From: Hyphomicrobium sulfonivorans
Lineage (GTDB): Bacteria > Pseudomonadota > Alphaproteobacteria > Rhizobiales > Hyphomicrobiaceae
DNA length: 64,000 nt
Direction of reading: 5' to 3'
Assembly: GCF_013306565.1 (NCBI RefSeq)
Contig: NZ_PZPO01000004.1
Location: 372,001-436,000 of the forward strand
Shown here: positions 28,655 through 38,372 of the stretch, piece after piece
Layout of the letters: each line of letters starts with the position of its first letter
How positions within the stretch are numbered: the first letter of the stretch is position 1
The notes under the pieces: model-generated
What the model was told of the DNA's origin: nothing
The model's database searches: none
Seen by the model: only the letters and a program-made list of their open reading frames with translations
Translations under genes and position numbers: made by a program

Positions 28655-29839
28655 GTGAGCGAGACAAAATCCAGAAGCTACGATGCGATTGTGATCGGCG
28701 CCGGCGCCGCCGGGATGATGTGCGCGTCCACCGCAGGTCAACGCGGGCGCTCCGTTCTGCTGATCGACCATGCCAATGAGGCCGGCAAGAAAATCCTCAT
28801 TTCTGGCGGCGGCCGCTGCAATTTCACCAATCTGCACACGTCGCCGGAGCGCTTCATTTCCGCCAACCCGCACTTTGCAAAGTCGGCGCTGCGCCGCTAT
28901 CGCCCCGAAGATTTTGTCGAGCTGGTCGAGCGCCATCACATCGCCTGGCACGAGAAGACACTGGGTCAGCTGTTTTGCGACGGCTCTGCCAAACAGATCG
29001 TCGCTATGCTGCTGCACGAATGCGCAAAAGGGCACGTGGAGCTGGGGTTTGGGCGCCAAGTAAGCAAGCTCGAACACGCCGATGGCGTTTACCGCGTTAG
29101 CTACGGCAATGAGACGGTGACCGCGCCAGCGCTCGTGATCGCTACAGGCGGTCCCTCCATTCCGAAAATGGGCGCGACTGGATTTGCCTATGACATCGCC
29201 CGCAGGTTCGGCCTCGCGGTCGTCGACCCAAGACCGGCGCTCGTGCCATTGACGCTCGGCAGCGAGGAAGCCCTGTTCAAATCGCTGTCCGGCGTCGCCA
29301 CCGATGTCGTTGCACGCTGCGGCAAGGTCGAGTTTCGCGAAGCTGCGCTGTTCACTCACCGAGGCCTGTCTGGCCCAGCAATCCTGCAAATATCTTCGTA
29401 TTGGAAGCAAGGCGAGGAGATCGGAATAGACTTTCTGCCGCCCGGATCAGCTCGGCTCGTCGACGCAAAGCGCAGCCACCCGCGCTCCGCGTTGCGCTCA
29501 GTGCTCGCGCATACTTTGCCGGCGCGTCTTGCCGAAGCTCTGGACGAGCGCATCGGACTTAGTGGAGATCTCGCGAACAGCCCCGACCGGGTTCTTGAAG
29601 GTATTCAGCGGCAGCTTTCTGACTGGCGGTTTCGTCCCAACGGCACAGAAGGCTTTGCCAAAGCCGAGGTTACGGCCGGTGGGATCAGCACCGATGAGCT
29701 TTCTTCCCAGACCATGCAAGCCAAGAATGTCAGGGGGCTGTACGCAATCGGCGAAGCCGTGGACGTGACGGGTTGGCTCGGTGGCTACAATTTTCAATGG
29801 GCGTGGGCCAGCGGCACGGCAGCCGGGATTGCTCTCTAG
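28655..29839 (+). CDS. FAD-dependent oxidoreductase of the HI0933/YhiN family
   Basis: A 394-residue flavoprotein. The N-terminal dinucleotide-binding motif GAGAAGMMCASTAGQRG is followed by the diagnostic HI0933 stretch GKKILISGGGRCNFTNLH, and the C-terminal FAD motif AIGEAVDVTGWLGGYNFQWAWASG. The physiological reaction is not known for this family. It starts with GTG at 28655, 154 bases after the tRNA. A single gene. Confidence 0.94.
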   Translation: MSETKSRSYDAIVIGAGAAGMMCASTAGQRGRSVLLIDHANEAGKKILISGGGRCNFTNLHTSPERFISANPHFAKSALRRYRPEDFVELVERHHIAWHEKTLGQLFCDGSAKQIVAMLLHECAKGHVELGFGRQVSKLEHADGVYRVSYGNETVTAPALVIATGGPSIPKMGATGFAYDIARRFGLAVVDPRPALVPLTLGSEEALFKSLSGVATDVVARCGKVEFREAALFTHRGLSGPAILQISSYWKQGEEIGIDFLPPGSARLVDAKRSHPRSALRSVLAHTLPARLAEALDERIGLSGDLANSPDRVLEGIQRQLSDWRFRPNGTEGFAKAEVTAGGISTDELSSQTMQAKNVRGLYAIGEAVDVTGWLGGYNFQWAWASGTAAGIAL

Positions 29840-29944
29840 GTTTTCACAGTCAGTCGACTGACCACGTAGCCATTGCCACGCAGATAGCCATGAGACAGTT
29901 GCCGCCGTCGGATGGTGTTGGAAGGCGGCAACTGCTTTTGGAGA

Positions 29945-30594
29945 TTAGAAGCCGACCTTCAGCCGCGTACCGTCGGCAAAACCGCTCGCCTTCTCCAGCG
30001 TTCCGGGCGCGTTGGCGCCGCGATACGTAACGCTGTAATCGTCCATGTTGTAGGAGGCGCCGTAAAAGAGCTTGAGCCCCAGCGCAACGCTTCTGTCGTG
30101 CGCCCACGATAGCTGCTGCTGGTGCTGTTCGGCTCGTACAGCAGGTTGGTCTGATTGTAGTAGAGGTTAACCCGCGCTTCGACGAGATTGTTGCCCGGCG
30201 TCAGCGCGTAATTCATGTAGTAGGTGTTGTTGTCGATCAGCCAATCGTAATACGAGTTTGTGAACTCGTTCTCGTACTTCAGAAAGCCAAAGTTGAAGTT
30301 GTGGGTGTCGTTCGGCCTGATTTGCAGCTTTGCAAGCCGTGAGCCCGGGCTGTTCTGCGCCGGCGCGCGGGCACCATCGACATTCACCCGCATGAAATCG
30401 CCGTCAGCGTTGCGATAGTTTTCGGTTTCGGTCATCGCCCATGCAGTGATGAAGCTTATTTCGCCGCCGCGCACAGCCGCAGCAGCCGACGTGACCTGAA
30501 ATCCGGATTGCCGACGGAACGCGTTGAGCGCCGAAGCTAGCGGTTGCTTGCAGCGGTTTGCGGTTGCACCCAGTATGCGCATCCGCCTGAACAT
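29945..30594 (-). pseudogene. Decayed TonB-dependent receptor
   Basis: The start of the frame (residues 15-43, QPLASALNAFRRQSGFQV...VRGG) matches the STN domain found before the plug in some TonB-dependent receptors. It then jumps directly to late barrel strands (ETENYRNADGDFMRVNV, HNFNFGFLKYENEFTNSYYDWLIDNNTYYMNYAL). So the plug and most of the barrel (several hundred residues) are missing. After SSSYRGRT a frameshift occurs. The correct last strand resumes in another frame and ends GTRLKVGF plus stop at 29945-29947, with the C-terminal Phe of outer-membrane barrels. There is no signal peptide. The coordinates span the recognisable remnants. Confidence 0.75.
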
Positions 30595-30815
30595 GCTTCT
30601 GCTCGATCTGTCGCCGCCGGATCAGATCAAACGAGAGATTGCGCACGAGTTCCAAAGACAGACGCGGTCGCAGCTGTCGCACAACCCGCTGGCGTTTTGT
30701 CAGCTACGTGAGGCGGCTGCATCCATGCGCGCAAGCGTGTTTGTGGCTGCGCGCTGAACCGTGACTGAGCCGTCCGGAACCCACCACCTCGGCTGGGTCC
30801 CGGACGACGCCATGA

Positions 30816-31757
30816 TCAATAGGCCAGTTCGGCGCTTTCTTTCGGGTTGAGCTTGGCACGCACCACCGGCTCGGTCAGTTCCGGCGAGCACAATTCGATG
30901 AACTTGTAGGCGAACCCGCGCAGGTAGCGGCCACGGCGCACGGCGATGCGCGAGGTGTTGCGGGCGAACAAACCGTCGGCCGACAACAGCTCCACGGAAT
31001 CGCGCGCCTTGTCGTGGGCCATGGAAGCAATGATCCCGACGCCCAGCTCCAGCTCGACGTAGGTCTTGATCACGTCAGCGTCGAGCGCGGTCATCACGAT
31101 GTCGGGCTCAAGGCCAGCGGCATCGAACGCGGCGTCGATGTGCGAACGACCGGTAAAGCCGGCATCGTAGGTGATGATCGGCCACTCAGCGATGGTTGCC
31201 AGCGTCAATGATTTGGCCTGCGTCAGGGGATGGCCGCGAGGTACGATAACCGCATGCTCCCACGAATAGTATGGGAAGGCCGCGATCTCGGGTTTGTCCT
31301 CAAGCGCTTCAGTTGCAACGCCGATGTCAGCGCTGCCGTCCATCAGCATCGACAGGATTTCCTTCGGGCTGGCCTGATGCAAGATCAGGCGCACGTTCGG
31401 AAACGCTTTTTTGAACTGCACCACAACCGGCGGCAAGGCATAACGCGCCTGCGTATGCGTGGTGGCGATCGTCAGATCGCCGCTGTCGGTTTTCGAGAAC
31501 TGGTCCGCGAGTCGCTTGATGTTCTTGGTGTCAAGCAGCAGCCGTTCAACGATCGGCACCAGTTCCTGACCCGGCCCGGTCAGTCCGATCAGCCGCTTGC
31601 CACGTCTGACGAACAGCTCGACCCCGAGCTCGTCCTCAAGATCCTTGATGTGACGACTGACACCGGACTGCGACGTGTAGAGCGCGTTGGCCACCTCAGT
31701 AAGATTGAAGTTGCGTCGTACCGCTTCGCGAATGATGCGTAGCTGCTGAAAGTTCAC
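30816..31757 (-). CDS. cysB: CysB-type LysR-family regulator
   Basis: A 313-residue LysR-type transcriptional regulator. The N-terminal winged helix-turn-helix spans about 18-65 ([38 protein letters not shown]). The sequence [14 protein letters not shown] in the effector domain is the CysB/Cbl hallmark. CysB senses O-acetylserine/N-acetylserine and sulfate status and controls sulfate uptake. Its ATG overlaps the cysA stop by 3-4 bases, so it is translated as the last gene of cysT-cysW-cysA-cysB and may control the locus. Confidence 0.92.
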   Translation of the reverse strand: MNFQQLRIIREAVRRNFNLTEVANALYTSQSGVSRHIKDLEDELGVELFVRRGKRLIGLTGPGQELVPIVERLLLDTKNIKRLADQFSKTDSGDLTIATTHTQARYALPPVVVQFKKAFPNVRLILHQASPKEILSMLMDGSADIGVATEALEDKPEIAAFPYYSWEHAVIVPRGHPLTQAKSLTLATIAEWPIITYDAGFTGRSHIDAAFDAAGLEPDIVMTALDADVIKTYVELELGVGIIASMAHDKARDSVELLSADGLFARNTSRIAVRRGRYLRGFAYKFIELCSPELTEPVVRAKLNPKESAELAY

Positions 31758-32839
31758 TTCACTGATCCTTGATCGAATAGGCGCAAGCGGCTGCTCAAAA
31801 GGCGTACGGCCTGTCCGGTTGTTAACTGAAGTTCGGCCAGGCGCTGTGCCGGCAGTTGAACTTCGAACTGTTGCTCAGTCGTCTCCCCACCGCCGTTCAG
31901 CCTGGACAACTCGATACGTGCGACCGGGCCGAAGCTAAGAATACGGTTCACGCGTGCAGGCACACCGACGTTGGTGTTCGCGTGATCGACCACAATATCC
32001 AGCTCGTGCGGACGCGCAAAGCCGACGACCTGCTGGCCGTTGCCGTAGCCGCGCCCAACCTGGGGAATGACGTCGGTGCCGACCTGGAGCCCTTCGCCCA
32101 CGACGTTGCCGCGGAACTCGTTTACCGCGCCCAGGAACTCGTAGACAAACGGCGTTGCCGGGTTCGAATAAACGTCCTCGGCAGCTCCAACCTGCTCGAC
32201 CTTGCCTCGGTTCATCACCACAACCCTGTCAGCGAGCTCCAGTGCTTCTTCCTGATCATGCGTCACAAAGATTGAAGTGATGTGCAGTTCATCATGCAAG
32301 CGCCGCAGCCAGCGCCGCAGTTCCTTGCGAACCTTTGCGTCGAGCGCTCCGAATGGCTCGTCCAACAGCAGCACGCTCGGACCAACGGCCAGTGCGCGCG
32401 CCAGCGCAATGCGCTGACGTTGGCCGCCCGACAACTGCGCCGGATAGCGGTCCGCCAGCCAGTCGAGTTGCACAAGCTTCAAAAGCTCCGTCACCTTGGC
32501 ACGGATGACCTTATCAAGCGGCCGCCCCTTGCGCTTTACCCGCAGACCGAAGGCGACATTCTCGAACACAGTCATGTGCCGGAATAGCGCATAGTGCTGG
32601 AACACAAACCCGACCTTACGTTCGCGCACGTGCGTTGACGAGGCGTCTTCGCCGTCGAGCAGAATGCGCCCGCTATCGGCAAAATCGAGGCCGGCAATGA
32701 TGCGCAGCAGCGTGGTTTTTCCGCAACCTGACGGGCCCAGCAAAGCGACGAGTTCGCCGGTGGGAAAATCGAGCGTTACACCGTCCAGCGCCTTGAATGC
32801 ACCGAATGACCGCTGGATGTTTTCAACTCTGATGCTCAT
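31754..32839 (-). CDS. cysA: Sulfate/thiosulfate ABC transporter ATP-binding protein
   Basis: Energises sulfate import through CysT/CysW. The 361-residue protein has Walker [10 protein letters not shown], signature [15 protein letters not shown], Walker [27 protein letters not shown] and H-loop [14 protein letters not shown]-terminal regulatory region (TOBE-like) follows from about 240. The TIGR00968-type substrate family is consistent with the neighbours. The start MSIRVENIQ at 32839 overlaps cysW by four bases. An upstream in-frame ATG at 32878 is inside cysW and rejected. Confidence 0.97.
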   Translation of the reverse strand: MSIRVENIQRSFGAFKALDGVTLDFPTGELVALLGPSGCGKTTLLRIIAGLDFADSGRILLDGEDASSTHVRERKVGFVFQHYALFRHMTVFENVAFGLRVKRKGRPLDKVIRAKVTELLKLVQLDWLADRYPAQLSGGQRQRIALARALAVGPSVLLLDEPFGALDAKVRKELRRWLRRLHDELHITSIFVTHDQEEALELADRVVVMNRGKVEQVGAAEDVYSNPATPFVYEFLGAVNEFRGNVVGEGLQVGTDVIPQVGRGYGNGQQVVGFARPHELDIVVDHANTNVGVPARVNRILSFGPVARIELSRLNGGGETTEQQFEVQLPAQRLAELQLTTGQAVRLLSSRLRLFDQGSVK

Positions 32840-33735
32840 GGTGCCCCAATCGGATGTGGTTCGCGTCCAAGTCGCCACTCAATCACGGTCTTGATGACCA
32901 GCGTCACCAGCGCCAGCAAAGCCAGAAGAGACGCAACCGCGAAAGCCGCAGCAAAGTTATATTCATTGTAGAGAATTTCTACCTGTAGCGGCATGGTATT
33001 CGTCTGTCCGCGGATGTGCCCCGAAACAACCGATACTGCACCGAATTCACCCATCGCGCGCGCATTACACAGAATGACGCCATACAGCAGGCCCCATTTG
33101 ATGTTCGGCAACGTCACACGGAAGAACGTCTGCCAGCCAGTGGCGCCAAGCACCAATGCGGCCTCTTCCTCTTCGCGGCCCTGCGCCTCCATCAACGGGA
33201 TGAGTTCGCGCGCAACGAATGGAACCGTGACGAAGATCGTCGCCAGGATGATGCCAGGCACGGCGAACACGATCTTGATGTCGTGCTCCGACAGCCACGG
33301 GCCGAACCAGCCCTGCGCGCCGAACACGAGAATATAAACGAGGCCCGCGATGACCGGTGACACCGAGAAGGGCAGGTCAATCAGCGTTACAAGCACGTGC
33401 TTGCCGCGAAAATCGTGTTTCGCGATTGCCCAGGCTGCGGCGATGCCAAACACCAGATTGAGCGGCACCGCTATCGCCGCCGCAAGCAGCGTCAAACGCA
33501 TCGATGCTACCGCATCCGGTTCGACCAGCGCCTCCCAATACGCCTGCCAACCCTTGCGCAACGCTTCCGAGAACACGGCGTACAACGGCAGCAGCAGGAA
33601 CGATGCGAAGAACAGCATCGAGACCGTTATGATGATCCACTTGACGGCCGCAGGCTCGCGGGCCGCCGGATTCCTCTCGAACCGCGCAGCGTGCGCGCGG
33701 GAACCGAAAGCGTGTGAAGCAACCCCTGCCATCAA
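32836..33735 (-). CDS. cysW: Sulfate ABC transporter permease CysW
   Basis: Inner-membrane subunit of the sulfate importer, 299 aa with about six membrane segments. The EAA-type cytoplasmic loop, which contacts CysA, reads [31 protein letters not shown]. The N-terminal ~25 residues are soluble. It overlaps cysA by four bases and is itself overlapped by cysT, so all three are coupled. Confidence 0.95.
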   Translation of the reverse strand: MMAGVASHAFGSRAHAARFERNPAAREPAAVKWIIITVSMLFFASFLLLPLYAVFSEALRKGWQAYWEALVEPDAVASMRLTLLAAAIAVPLNLVFGIAAAWAIAKHDFRGKHVLVTLIDLPFSVSPVIAGLVYILVFGAQGWFGPWLSEHDIKIVFAVPGIILATIFVTVPFVARELIPLMEAQGREEEEAALVLGATGWQTFFRVTLPNIKWGLLYGVILCNARAMGEFGAVSVVSGHIRGQTNTMPLQVEILYNEYNFAAAFAVASLLALLALVTLVIKTVIEWRLGREPHPIGAP

Positions 33736-34568
33736 CGTCCACTCCGATTATTGCGGGCTGTCCAGGCCTGCAAACCATTGATGATCAGCAACAGTGCGAA
33801 CGACACGATCAGCATGACCGCAGCAACAGCGGTGGCTCCGACATAGTCGTACTGCTCAAGCTTGGTGATGATGATGAGCGGGGTGATTTCCGAAACCATC
33901 GGCATGTTGCCGGCGATAAAGATCACCGATCCGTACTCGCCGACGGCGCGCGCGAATGCCATGGCGAAGCCGGTCAGAAGCGCTGGCGCCAACATGGGAA
34001 GAACAACGCGGCGTACCGTCTGCCAACGTGTGGCGCCCAGTGATGCGGCGGCCTCTTCGAATTCAACGTCCAGATCTTCAAGCACCGGCTGCACCGTGCG
34101 CACCACGAACGGTACGCCGATAAAAATCAGCGCCACAACCACGCCCAGCGGCGTATAGGCGACCTTGATGCCAAGCGGCTCAAGGTATTGCCCGACAATG
34201 CCGTTGCCGGCGTAGATGGCGGTCAATGCGATGCCGGCAACCGCCGTCGGCAGCGCAAACGGCAGATCGATCAATGCATCGACGATGCGCTTGCCGGGAA
34301 AGCTGTAGCGCACCAGCGACCACGCCAGCAGCAAGCCGAACACGACATTGATCGCAGCGGCAAGCAAAGACGCGCCGAAGCTAAGCCGGTATGACGCCAT
34401 CACGCGCGGCGCCGTAACCACCGACCAGAACTCGGCCGGGCTCAATTCAGCGCTTTTGATAAACACCGCGCTAAGTGGCACCAGAACGATCAGCGATAGG
34501 TAGAAAACCGTAAAGCCAACTGATAGGCCGAAGCCGGGCAGCACTCTAGGAGATCGGACGCCAGGCAT
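33732..34568 (-). CDS. cysT: Sulfate ABC transporter permease CysT (CysU)
   Basis: Partner permease of CysW, 278 aa, six predicted membrane segments. The EAA motif is [61 protein letters not shown] is characteristic of sulfate permease T subunits. It is the first gene of the cysT-W-A-B unit, with a four-base overlap into cysW. Confidence 0.95.
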   Translation of the reverse strand: MPGVRSPRVLPGFGLSVGFTVFYLSLIVLVPLSAVFIKSAELSPAEFWSVVTAPRVMASYRLSFGASLLAAAINVVFGLLLAWSLVRYSFPGKRIVDALIDLPFALPTAVAGIALTAIYAGNGIVGQYLEPLGIKVAYTPLGVVVALIFIGVPFVVRTVQPVLEDLDVEFEEAAASLGATRWQTVRRVVLPMLAPALLTGFAMAFARAVGEYGSVIFIAGNMPMVSEITPLIIITKLEQYDYVGATAVAAVMLIVSFALLLIINGLQAWTARNNRSGR

Positions 34569-34871
34569 TTCACCCTCAGTCTACGTTGCCTAAGCGGAAC
34601 AGGTTGCGCCGTTGAAAATGCACCTCCAGCGCGGCAAGCCGCTTTGGAAAAGCAGCCCCGACGAGGAGGTTTCCAATCCGTTGCCCCCGCTCCCATCTCA
34701 ACAACTAGCCAGCCGGCGTCCGGCAACGAACAATCAATTTCCGATTTCCTTTTCACATTTGCGCATATAGCGAACACCGCACGATAACGTGCTGCCGATA
34801 GCGAACCGGCTCGCCCATAAAAAAAGAGAGCCCGGAAAGGCTCTCTTTCGTTTTATGACACTGCTGGCGCC
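34569..34871. other. Intergenic region upstream of cysT (303 bases)
   Basis: Bounded on the right by the porin gene on the same strand and containing its terminator (34823-34848). The cysT promoter should lie between about 34569 and 34820. I see no clear operator palindrome here. Confidence 0.5.
34823..34848. terminator. Terminator after porin 1
   Basis: Perfect 10-bp stem AAAGAGAGCC / GGCTCTCTTT (34823-34832 with 34839-34848), 6-nt loop. The minus strand continues TTTTTTATG, so it terminates porin 1 transcription before cysT. Confidence 0.88.
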
Positions 34872-36272
34872 TTAGAACTTGATGATGCCACCGGCAAACA
34901 CCAGGTTCAGATCTTCCAGTGGCACGCCCGATGCGGCCCCGGCTACTGCCCTGCCCGCGCCGTCCGTGTTGACCACGCCGAGTTCACCTTCGACATGGCG
35001 ATATGAAAGATAAAGCGTCAGGGCTGCTGCATCGATGCCCTGCGCCAGACCGAAGCCATAGGATTCAACGCCGGTCTCCACCACGGCCGCAGCATTTGCA
35101 GTGCCGGCAAACGCACCGGCAATGCGCCGGCTGCTGCCGCCACCCTCGTAGTGATAATACTGACCGTAGACGGTTGTCTTACCCAGCGAGTTCCACTTCC
35201 GTTCAATGCCGACTTCCGCCGCCCAGAACGTCTGTTCGTCATTGGCATTGCGCAACGAGAACAGATTTGTCTGGTTGATCAGATCGTCTTTCTTGATGCC
35301 AGCTGCGAAGTTGGCATAAAGGCCGGTTTCGCTGTGCAGAACGCTGAGCGATCCGCCGAACTGACTGCACTTCGCATCGGCGTTGCTGCCGACAACAACA
35401 CCGCCGATGGAGGCGCAAGCGGTTTGGGTCTGGGTGCCATCGGTAATTTCACCGTAGCCGAGGCCGGCTTCAATCTTGAAGCCAGCATGCTCACCCGAAT
35501 ATGCCAGCGACACATCCCAGTAATCGTCCTGGCCCCAGAACGCTGAAGCGGTGAAGCCGGAAATTTCCGGCGTCGTATACCTCACGCCATTGAAGCGCTT
35601 TTCGCCATCACCCGGCTGATCGCCATAGCCGCCCAGCAACGTATAATAAGAATACGCGCTGGCACCGCCCGCGGTAGATGTCGCCAAGGCGCCATCTCTG
35701 CGACGCAGATTGAGCCCCAATCCGGTATCTTCGATATCGGAATACTTGGCGAAATCGCGCGTCTGTGCCTGATTGATTTCGGTGATGCCATCGGTTGCCG
35801 TGCTCTGCAGACCAACCGCGACAGTGCCGTAAGTCTTGCTCTTCACGTACCAATGAGAGTCGCGCAGATCGAAGGCCGCGGCCACCGTTCCGCTCTGGGT
35901 GAAGCGCTTCGAGTTGCTCGACCGCACACCGATTTCAAGGCGATAACCTGCCTCCCAATCGCTGTTGATCTTGGCTTTGCCGCGGAAGCGGAAACGGGAG
36001 CGCGAGTTGTCGTTGGTGACAACATAGGCGTTGCTCTCCCAACCGTCGTCCCAGAACAACACGCCTTCATTGATGTGTCCGGAGACTTCGAGCGAAACCT
36101 TGCGGTTGCCCTTGCGTGCCGTCGTCGCTTCCAGCTCGGCCACGCGTTCTTCGAGATCCGAGCAGCAATTCCCCCCTAGATCGGCTGACCATGCCGGGAC
36201 TGCCGCCGCTAATAAACCCACCGAGACCAGGATAGCCCGCAAGCTACCCCCGCCTGATACTCCCCCATACAT
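34872..36272 (-). CDS. Porin (rhizobial porin family), copy 1
   Basis: A 466-residue outer-membrane porin with a signal peptide (about 1-29, AAVPAWSA/D). The mature N-terminus CCSDLEERVAELEATTARKGNRKVSLEVSGHINE is the typical start: two Cys, a short coiled coil, then the first strand. The protein ends IIKF with the C-terminal Phe. The family forms trimeric diffusion channels. It shares layout and N-terminus with copy 2 (38373-39758), so the two are paralogues. It sits inside the sulfate-uptake locus, between the hydrolase and cysT, with its own terminators on both sides. Confidence 0.94.
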   Translation of the reverse strand: MYGGVSGGGSLRAILVSVGLLAAAVPAWSADLGGNCCSDLEERVAELEATTARKGNRKVSLEVSGHINEGVLFWDDGWESNAYVVTNDNSRSRFRFRGKAKINSDWEAGYRLEIGVRSSNSKRFTQSGTVAAAFDLRDSHWYVKSKTYGTVAVGLQSTATDGITEINQAQTRDFAKYSDIEDTGLGLNLRRRDGALATSTAGGASAYSYYTLLGGYGDQPGDGEKRFNGVRYTTPEISGFTASAFWGQDDYWDVSLAYSGEHAGFKIEAGLGYGEITDGTQTQTACASIGGVVVGSNADAKCSQFGGSLSVLHSETGLYANFAAGIKKDDLINQTNLFSLRNANDEQTFWAAEVGIERKWNSLGKTTVYGQYYHYEGGGSSRRIAGAFAGTANAAAVVETGVESYGFGLAQGIDAAALTLYLSYRHVEGELGVVNTDGAGRAVAGAASGVPLEDLNLVFAGGIIKF

Positions 36273-36315
36273 TACGCTTACTCCTAAGCTACGCTACGCA
36301 ACTAAAAAACCGTAT

Positions 36316-36336
36316 GGCGGCGCAAAACACGCCGCC
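36316..36336 (-). terminator. Probable terminator after the hydrolase gene
   Basis: GGCGGCG (36316-36322) pairs with CGCCGCC (36330-36336), 7-nt loop. On the minus strand it is followed after five bases by a T-rich stretch (GTTTTTTAG). It lies about 80 bases downstream of the hydrolase stop and upstream of porin 1. Confidence 0.6.
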
Positions 36337-36415
36337 GAAAATCAACTCACTCCCCTAACTGACCTTCGCCCCCTTTCCTCAGACAGTCCCACCTCGATTG
36401 TCAACGATGCTCCGT

Positions 36416-36997
36416 TCACTGCCCGATTGCGCAGGCGACAGCATCGTGACGAACAGATCTGCTTGGCGGCAAAACGCGATTGCGCAGGTCGGCCAGAATT
36501 TCGAGCCCACGCGGCCAGGCACCAAAACCGGCGGCAGGGTTTATGTGGCCTGCAGCACCAAGATTGATCAGCTCGGCGCCCCACGCCGAAGCCCAATGCG
36601 CCGCGCCATCAAACGACATCCAGGGATCATTGGTGCTGGCGACAACAACCGAAGGCACCCGCAGCCGCCCATCTTGAATGAAAACGCCGACATCGAACCG
36701 CTCTGGATCCGCCGGTGCGACCAGCATCAGGGCGCCGACACGGCCCGGCCGTTGCGCTGCGGCCTCGACGGAAGCGAGGCAGCCGAAACTATGCGCCACC
36801 AGAACAACCGGACCGTCAGCGCGGTCGATGGCAGCGCGTACCCGGGCGGACCACAATTCCAGATTTGGCGTGCTCCAGTCCGCCTGCTCTACGCGCTCAA
36901 CATTCGGCAAACGTGCTTCAAGCCAGGTCTGCCAATGGTCCGCGCCACTGCCGTGAAGACCTGGAACGATGAGATGCGTGGTCATGACCTGCTCCAC
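36416..36997 (-). CDS. RBBP9/YdeN-type alpha/beta hydrolase
   Basis: A 193-residue small serine hydrolase. The N-terminal VPGLHGSGADHWQTWLEARLP, the nucleophile elbow LVAHSFGC, and the His in GAAGHINPAAGFGAWP are diagnostic of the RBBP9/YdeN family. The substrate is unknown. It follows the sulfate-binding-protein gene by 99 bases and a hairpin on the same strand and precedes porin 1. Start: ATG at 36997 or 36985 (MTTHLIVPG). Confidence 0.9.
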   Translation of the reverse strand: MEQVMTTHLIVPGLHGSGADHWQTWLEARLPNVERVEQADWSTPNLELWSARVRAAIDRADGPVVLVAHSFGCLASVEAAAQRPGRVGALMLVAPADPERFDVGVFIQDGRLRVPSVVVASTNDPWMSFDGAAHWASAWGAELINLGAAGHINPAAGFGAWPRGLEILADLRNRVLPPSRSVRHDAVACAIGQ

Positions 36998-37049
36998 TAT
37001 CTGCGTCTACTGACGAATAGCTGGCGTGCGTGCGTTCTATTCACGGACT

Positions 37050-37083
37050 TCTGCGGAGCGGCGCATGCGCACCGCTCCGCAGA
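37050..37083 (-). terminator. Hairpin after the sulfate-binding-protein gene
   Basis: A 12-bp perfect stem TCTGCGGAGCGG / CCGCTCCGCAGA (37050-37061 with 37072-37083), 10-nt loop, starting 13 bases beyond the stop. No T tract. It may stabilise the 3' end of the abundant binding-protein message or partly terminate it. Confidence 0.6.
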
Positions 37084-37096
37084 TGGAGTGATCTCG

Positions 37097-38122
37097 TCAG
37101 CTCCGACCGTAAATCTGGTCGAACAGACCGCCGTCGTTGAAGTGATCTTTCTGCGCCTTCTGCCAGCCGCCGAACACGTCATCGATGGTGATGAGATTCA
37201 CTTCCGGAAAACGCTTGATGTCCTCAGGGTCGGCCAGTTCCGGCTTTGACGGACGGTAGTAGTTCTTTGCTGCCAGCTTCTGCCCCACCGGCGAGTACAG
37301 GAAGTTGAGATATTCCTGCGCCAGCTCCGTCGTGCCGTGCTTCTTCGCGTTCTCATCGACCAGCGTCACAGGCGGCTCGGCGAGAATGGAAAGGGAGGGA
37401 ACCACAATCTCGAACTTGTCTGGGCCAAGCTCGTTGATGGCGAGGAATGCTTCGTTTTCCCAGGCCAGAAGCACGTCGCCGATGTTGCGCTCAACGAAGG
37501 TGGTGGTCGAACCACGGGCGCCGGAGTCGAGCACCGGAACATTTTTGAATACAGCGGTGACGAACTCTTTCGCCTTCTCTTCATTGCCGCCGGGCTGCTG
37601 CAGAGCGAAGGCCCAAGCTGCGAGGTAATTCCAACGAGCACCACCCGAAGTTTTCGGATTTGGCGTGATGACACCGATGCCTGGCTTCGCCAGATCATCC
37701 CAGTTCTTGATGTCCTTGGGATTGCCCTTGCGCACGAGGAACACGATAGTCGAAGTGTAGGGCGAAGAATTGTTCGGCAAACGCGTCTGCCAGTCCTTGG
37801 GGAACTTGCCGGTCTTCTCGGCGATCGCATCGATGTCATAGGCAAGAGCCAGCGTGACGACATCCGCTTCCAGGCCGTCGATCACAGCGCGCGCCTGCTT
37901 TCCAGCGCCGCCATGTGACTGGTTGATCTTGACCGTCTCGCCGGTCTTTTCCTTCCAGTGCTTGACGAACTCCGCATTGAACTGCTGATAAAGTTCCCGC
38001 GTCGGATCATAGGAAACGTTGAGCAGCGACTTCTCCGCCGCATTGGCCACAGCCGCACCGCTTGCCAGCCCCGCTGCAACTGCCAGCGCAATTATCTGCC
38101 GGCGCGTGATCGTCAACTTCAT
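37097..38122 (-). CDS. sbp: Sulfate-binding periplasmic protein
   Basis: A 341-residue substrate-binding protein of the sulfate/thiosulfate ABC importer. A signal peptide (about 1-28, GAAVANA) precedes [29 protein letters not shown], the family opening. The sulfate pocket region contains [32 protein letters not shown] and [18 protein letters not shown], hallmark segments of sulfate-binding proteins. The transporter genes cysT-W-A lie 2.5 kb downstream on the same strand. Confidence 0.96.
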   Translation of the reverse strand: MKLTITRRQIIALAVAAGLASGAAVANAAEKSLLNVSYDPTRELYQQFNAEFVKHWKEKTGETVKINQSHGGAGKQARAVIDGLEADVVTLALAYDIDAIAEKTGKFPKDWQTRLPNNSSPYTSTIVFLVRKGNPKDIKNWDDLAKPGIGVITPNPKTSGGARWNYLAAWAFALQQPGGNEEKAKEFVTAVFKNVPVLDSGARGSTTTFVERNIGDVLLAWENEAFLAINELGPDKFEIVVPSLSILAEPPVTLVDENAKKHGTTELAQEYLNFLYSPVGQKLAAKNYYRPSKPELADPEDIKRFPEVNLITIDDVFGGWQKAQKDHFNDGGLFDQIYGRS

Positions 38123-38258
38123 CGCTCTATCCTCTGCTTGCCTGACCCCAAGTCGGGAAGCTGAGAATTAGTCAGTGGTTGGATCAAACCGAACCAACAA
38201 GAAATGCAGAGCTTATGAAAAATCCGGCGGCGAGCGCTTTTGTTCTGTTATTTCCGGG

Positions 38259-38276
38259 CGTTCACTATGGTGAACG
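38259..38276. promoter_or_regulatory. Palindromic operator candidate upstream of sbp
   Basis: CGTTCAC TATG GTGAACG: a perfect 7-bp inverted repeat with a 4-base spacer, about 137 bases before the sbp start. The size and TTCAC-N4-GTGAA symmetry are compatible with a LysR-type or other dimeric regulator. Binding by the locus's CysB-like protein is only inferred. Confidence 0.5.
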
Positions 38277-38372
38277 GCCTTTCTCCGACGCGAAACCGTT
38301 CAGGCTGTGTTGCAAACTCCACATTTGAAGCAGCGCGCGTTGAACCCGTTCCATCGGAACGCCCGCCACCAA

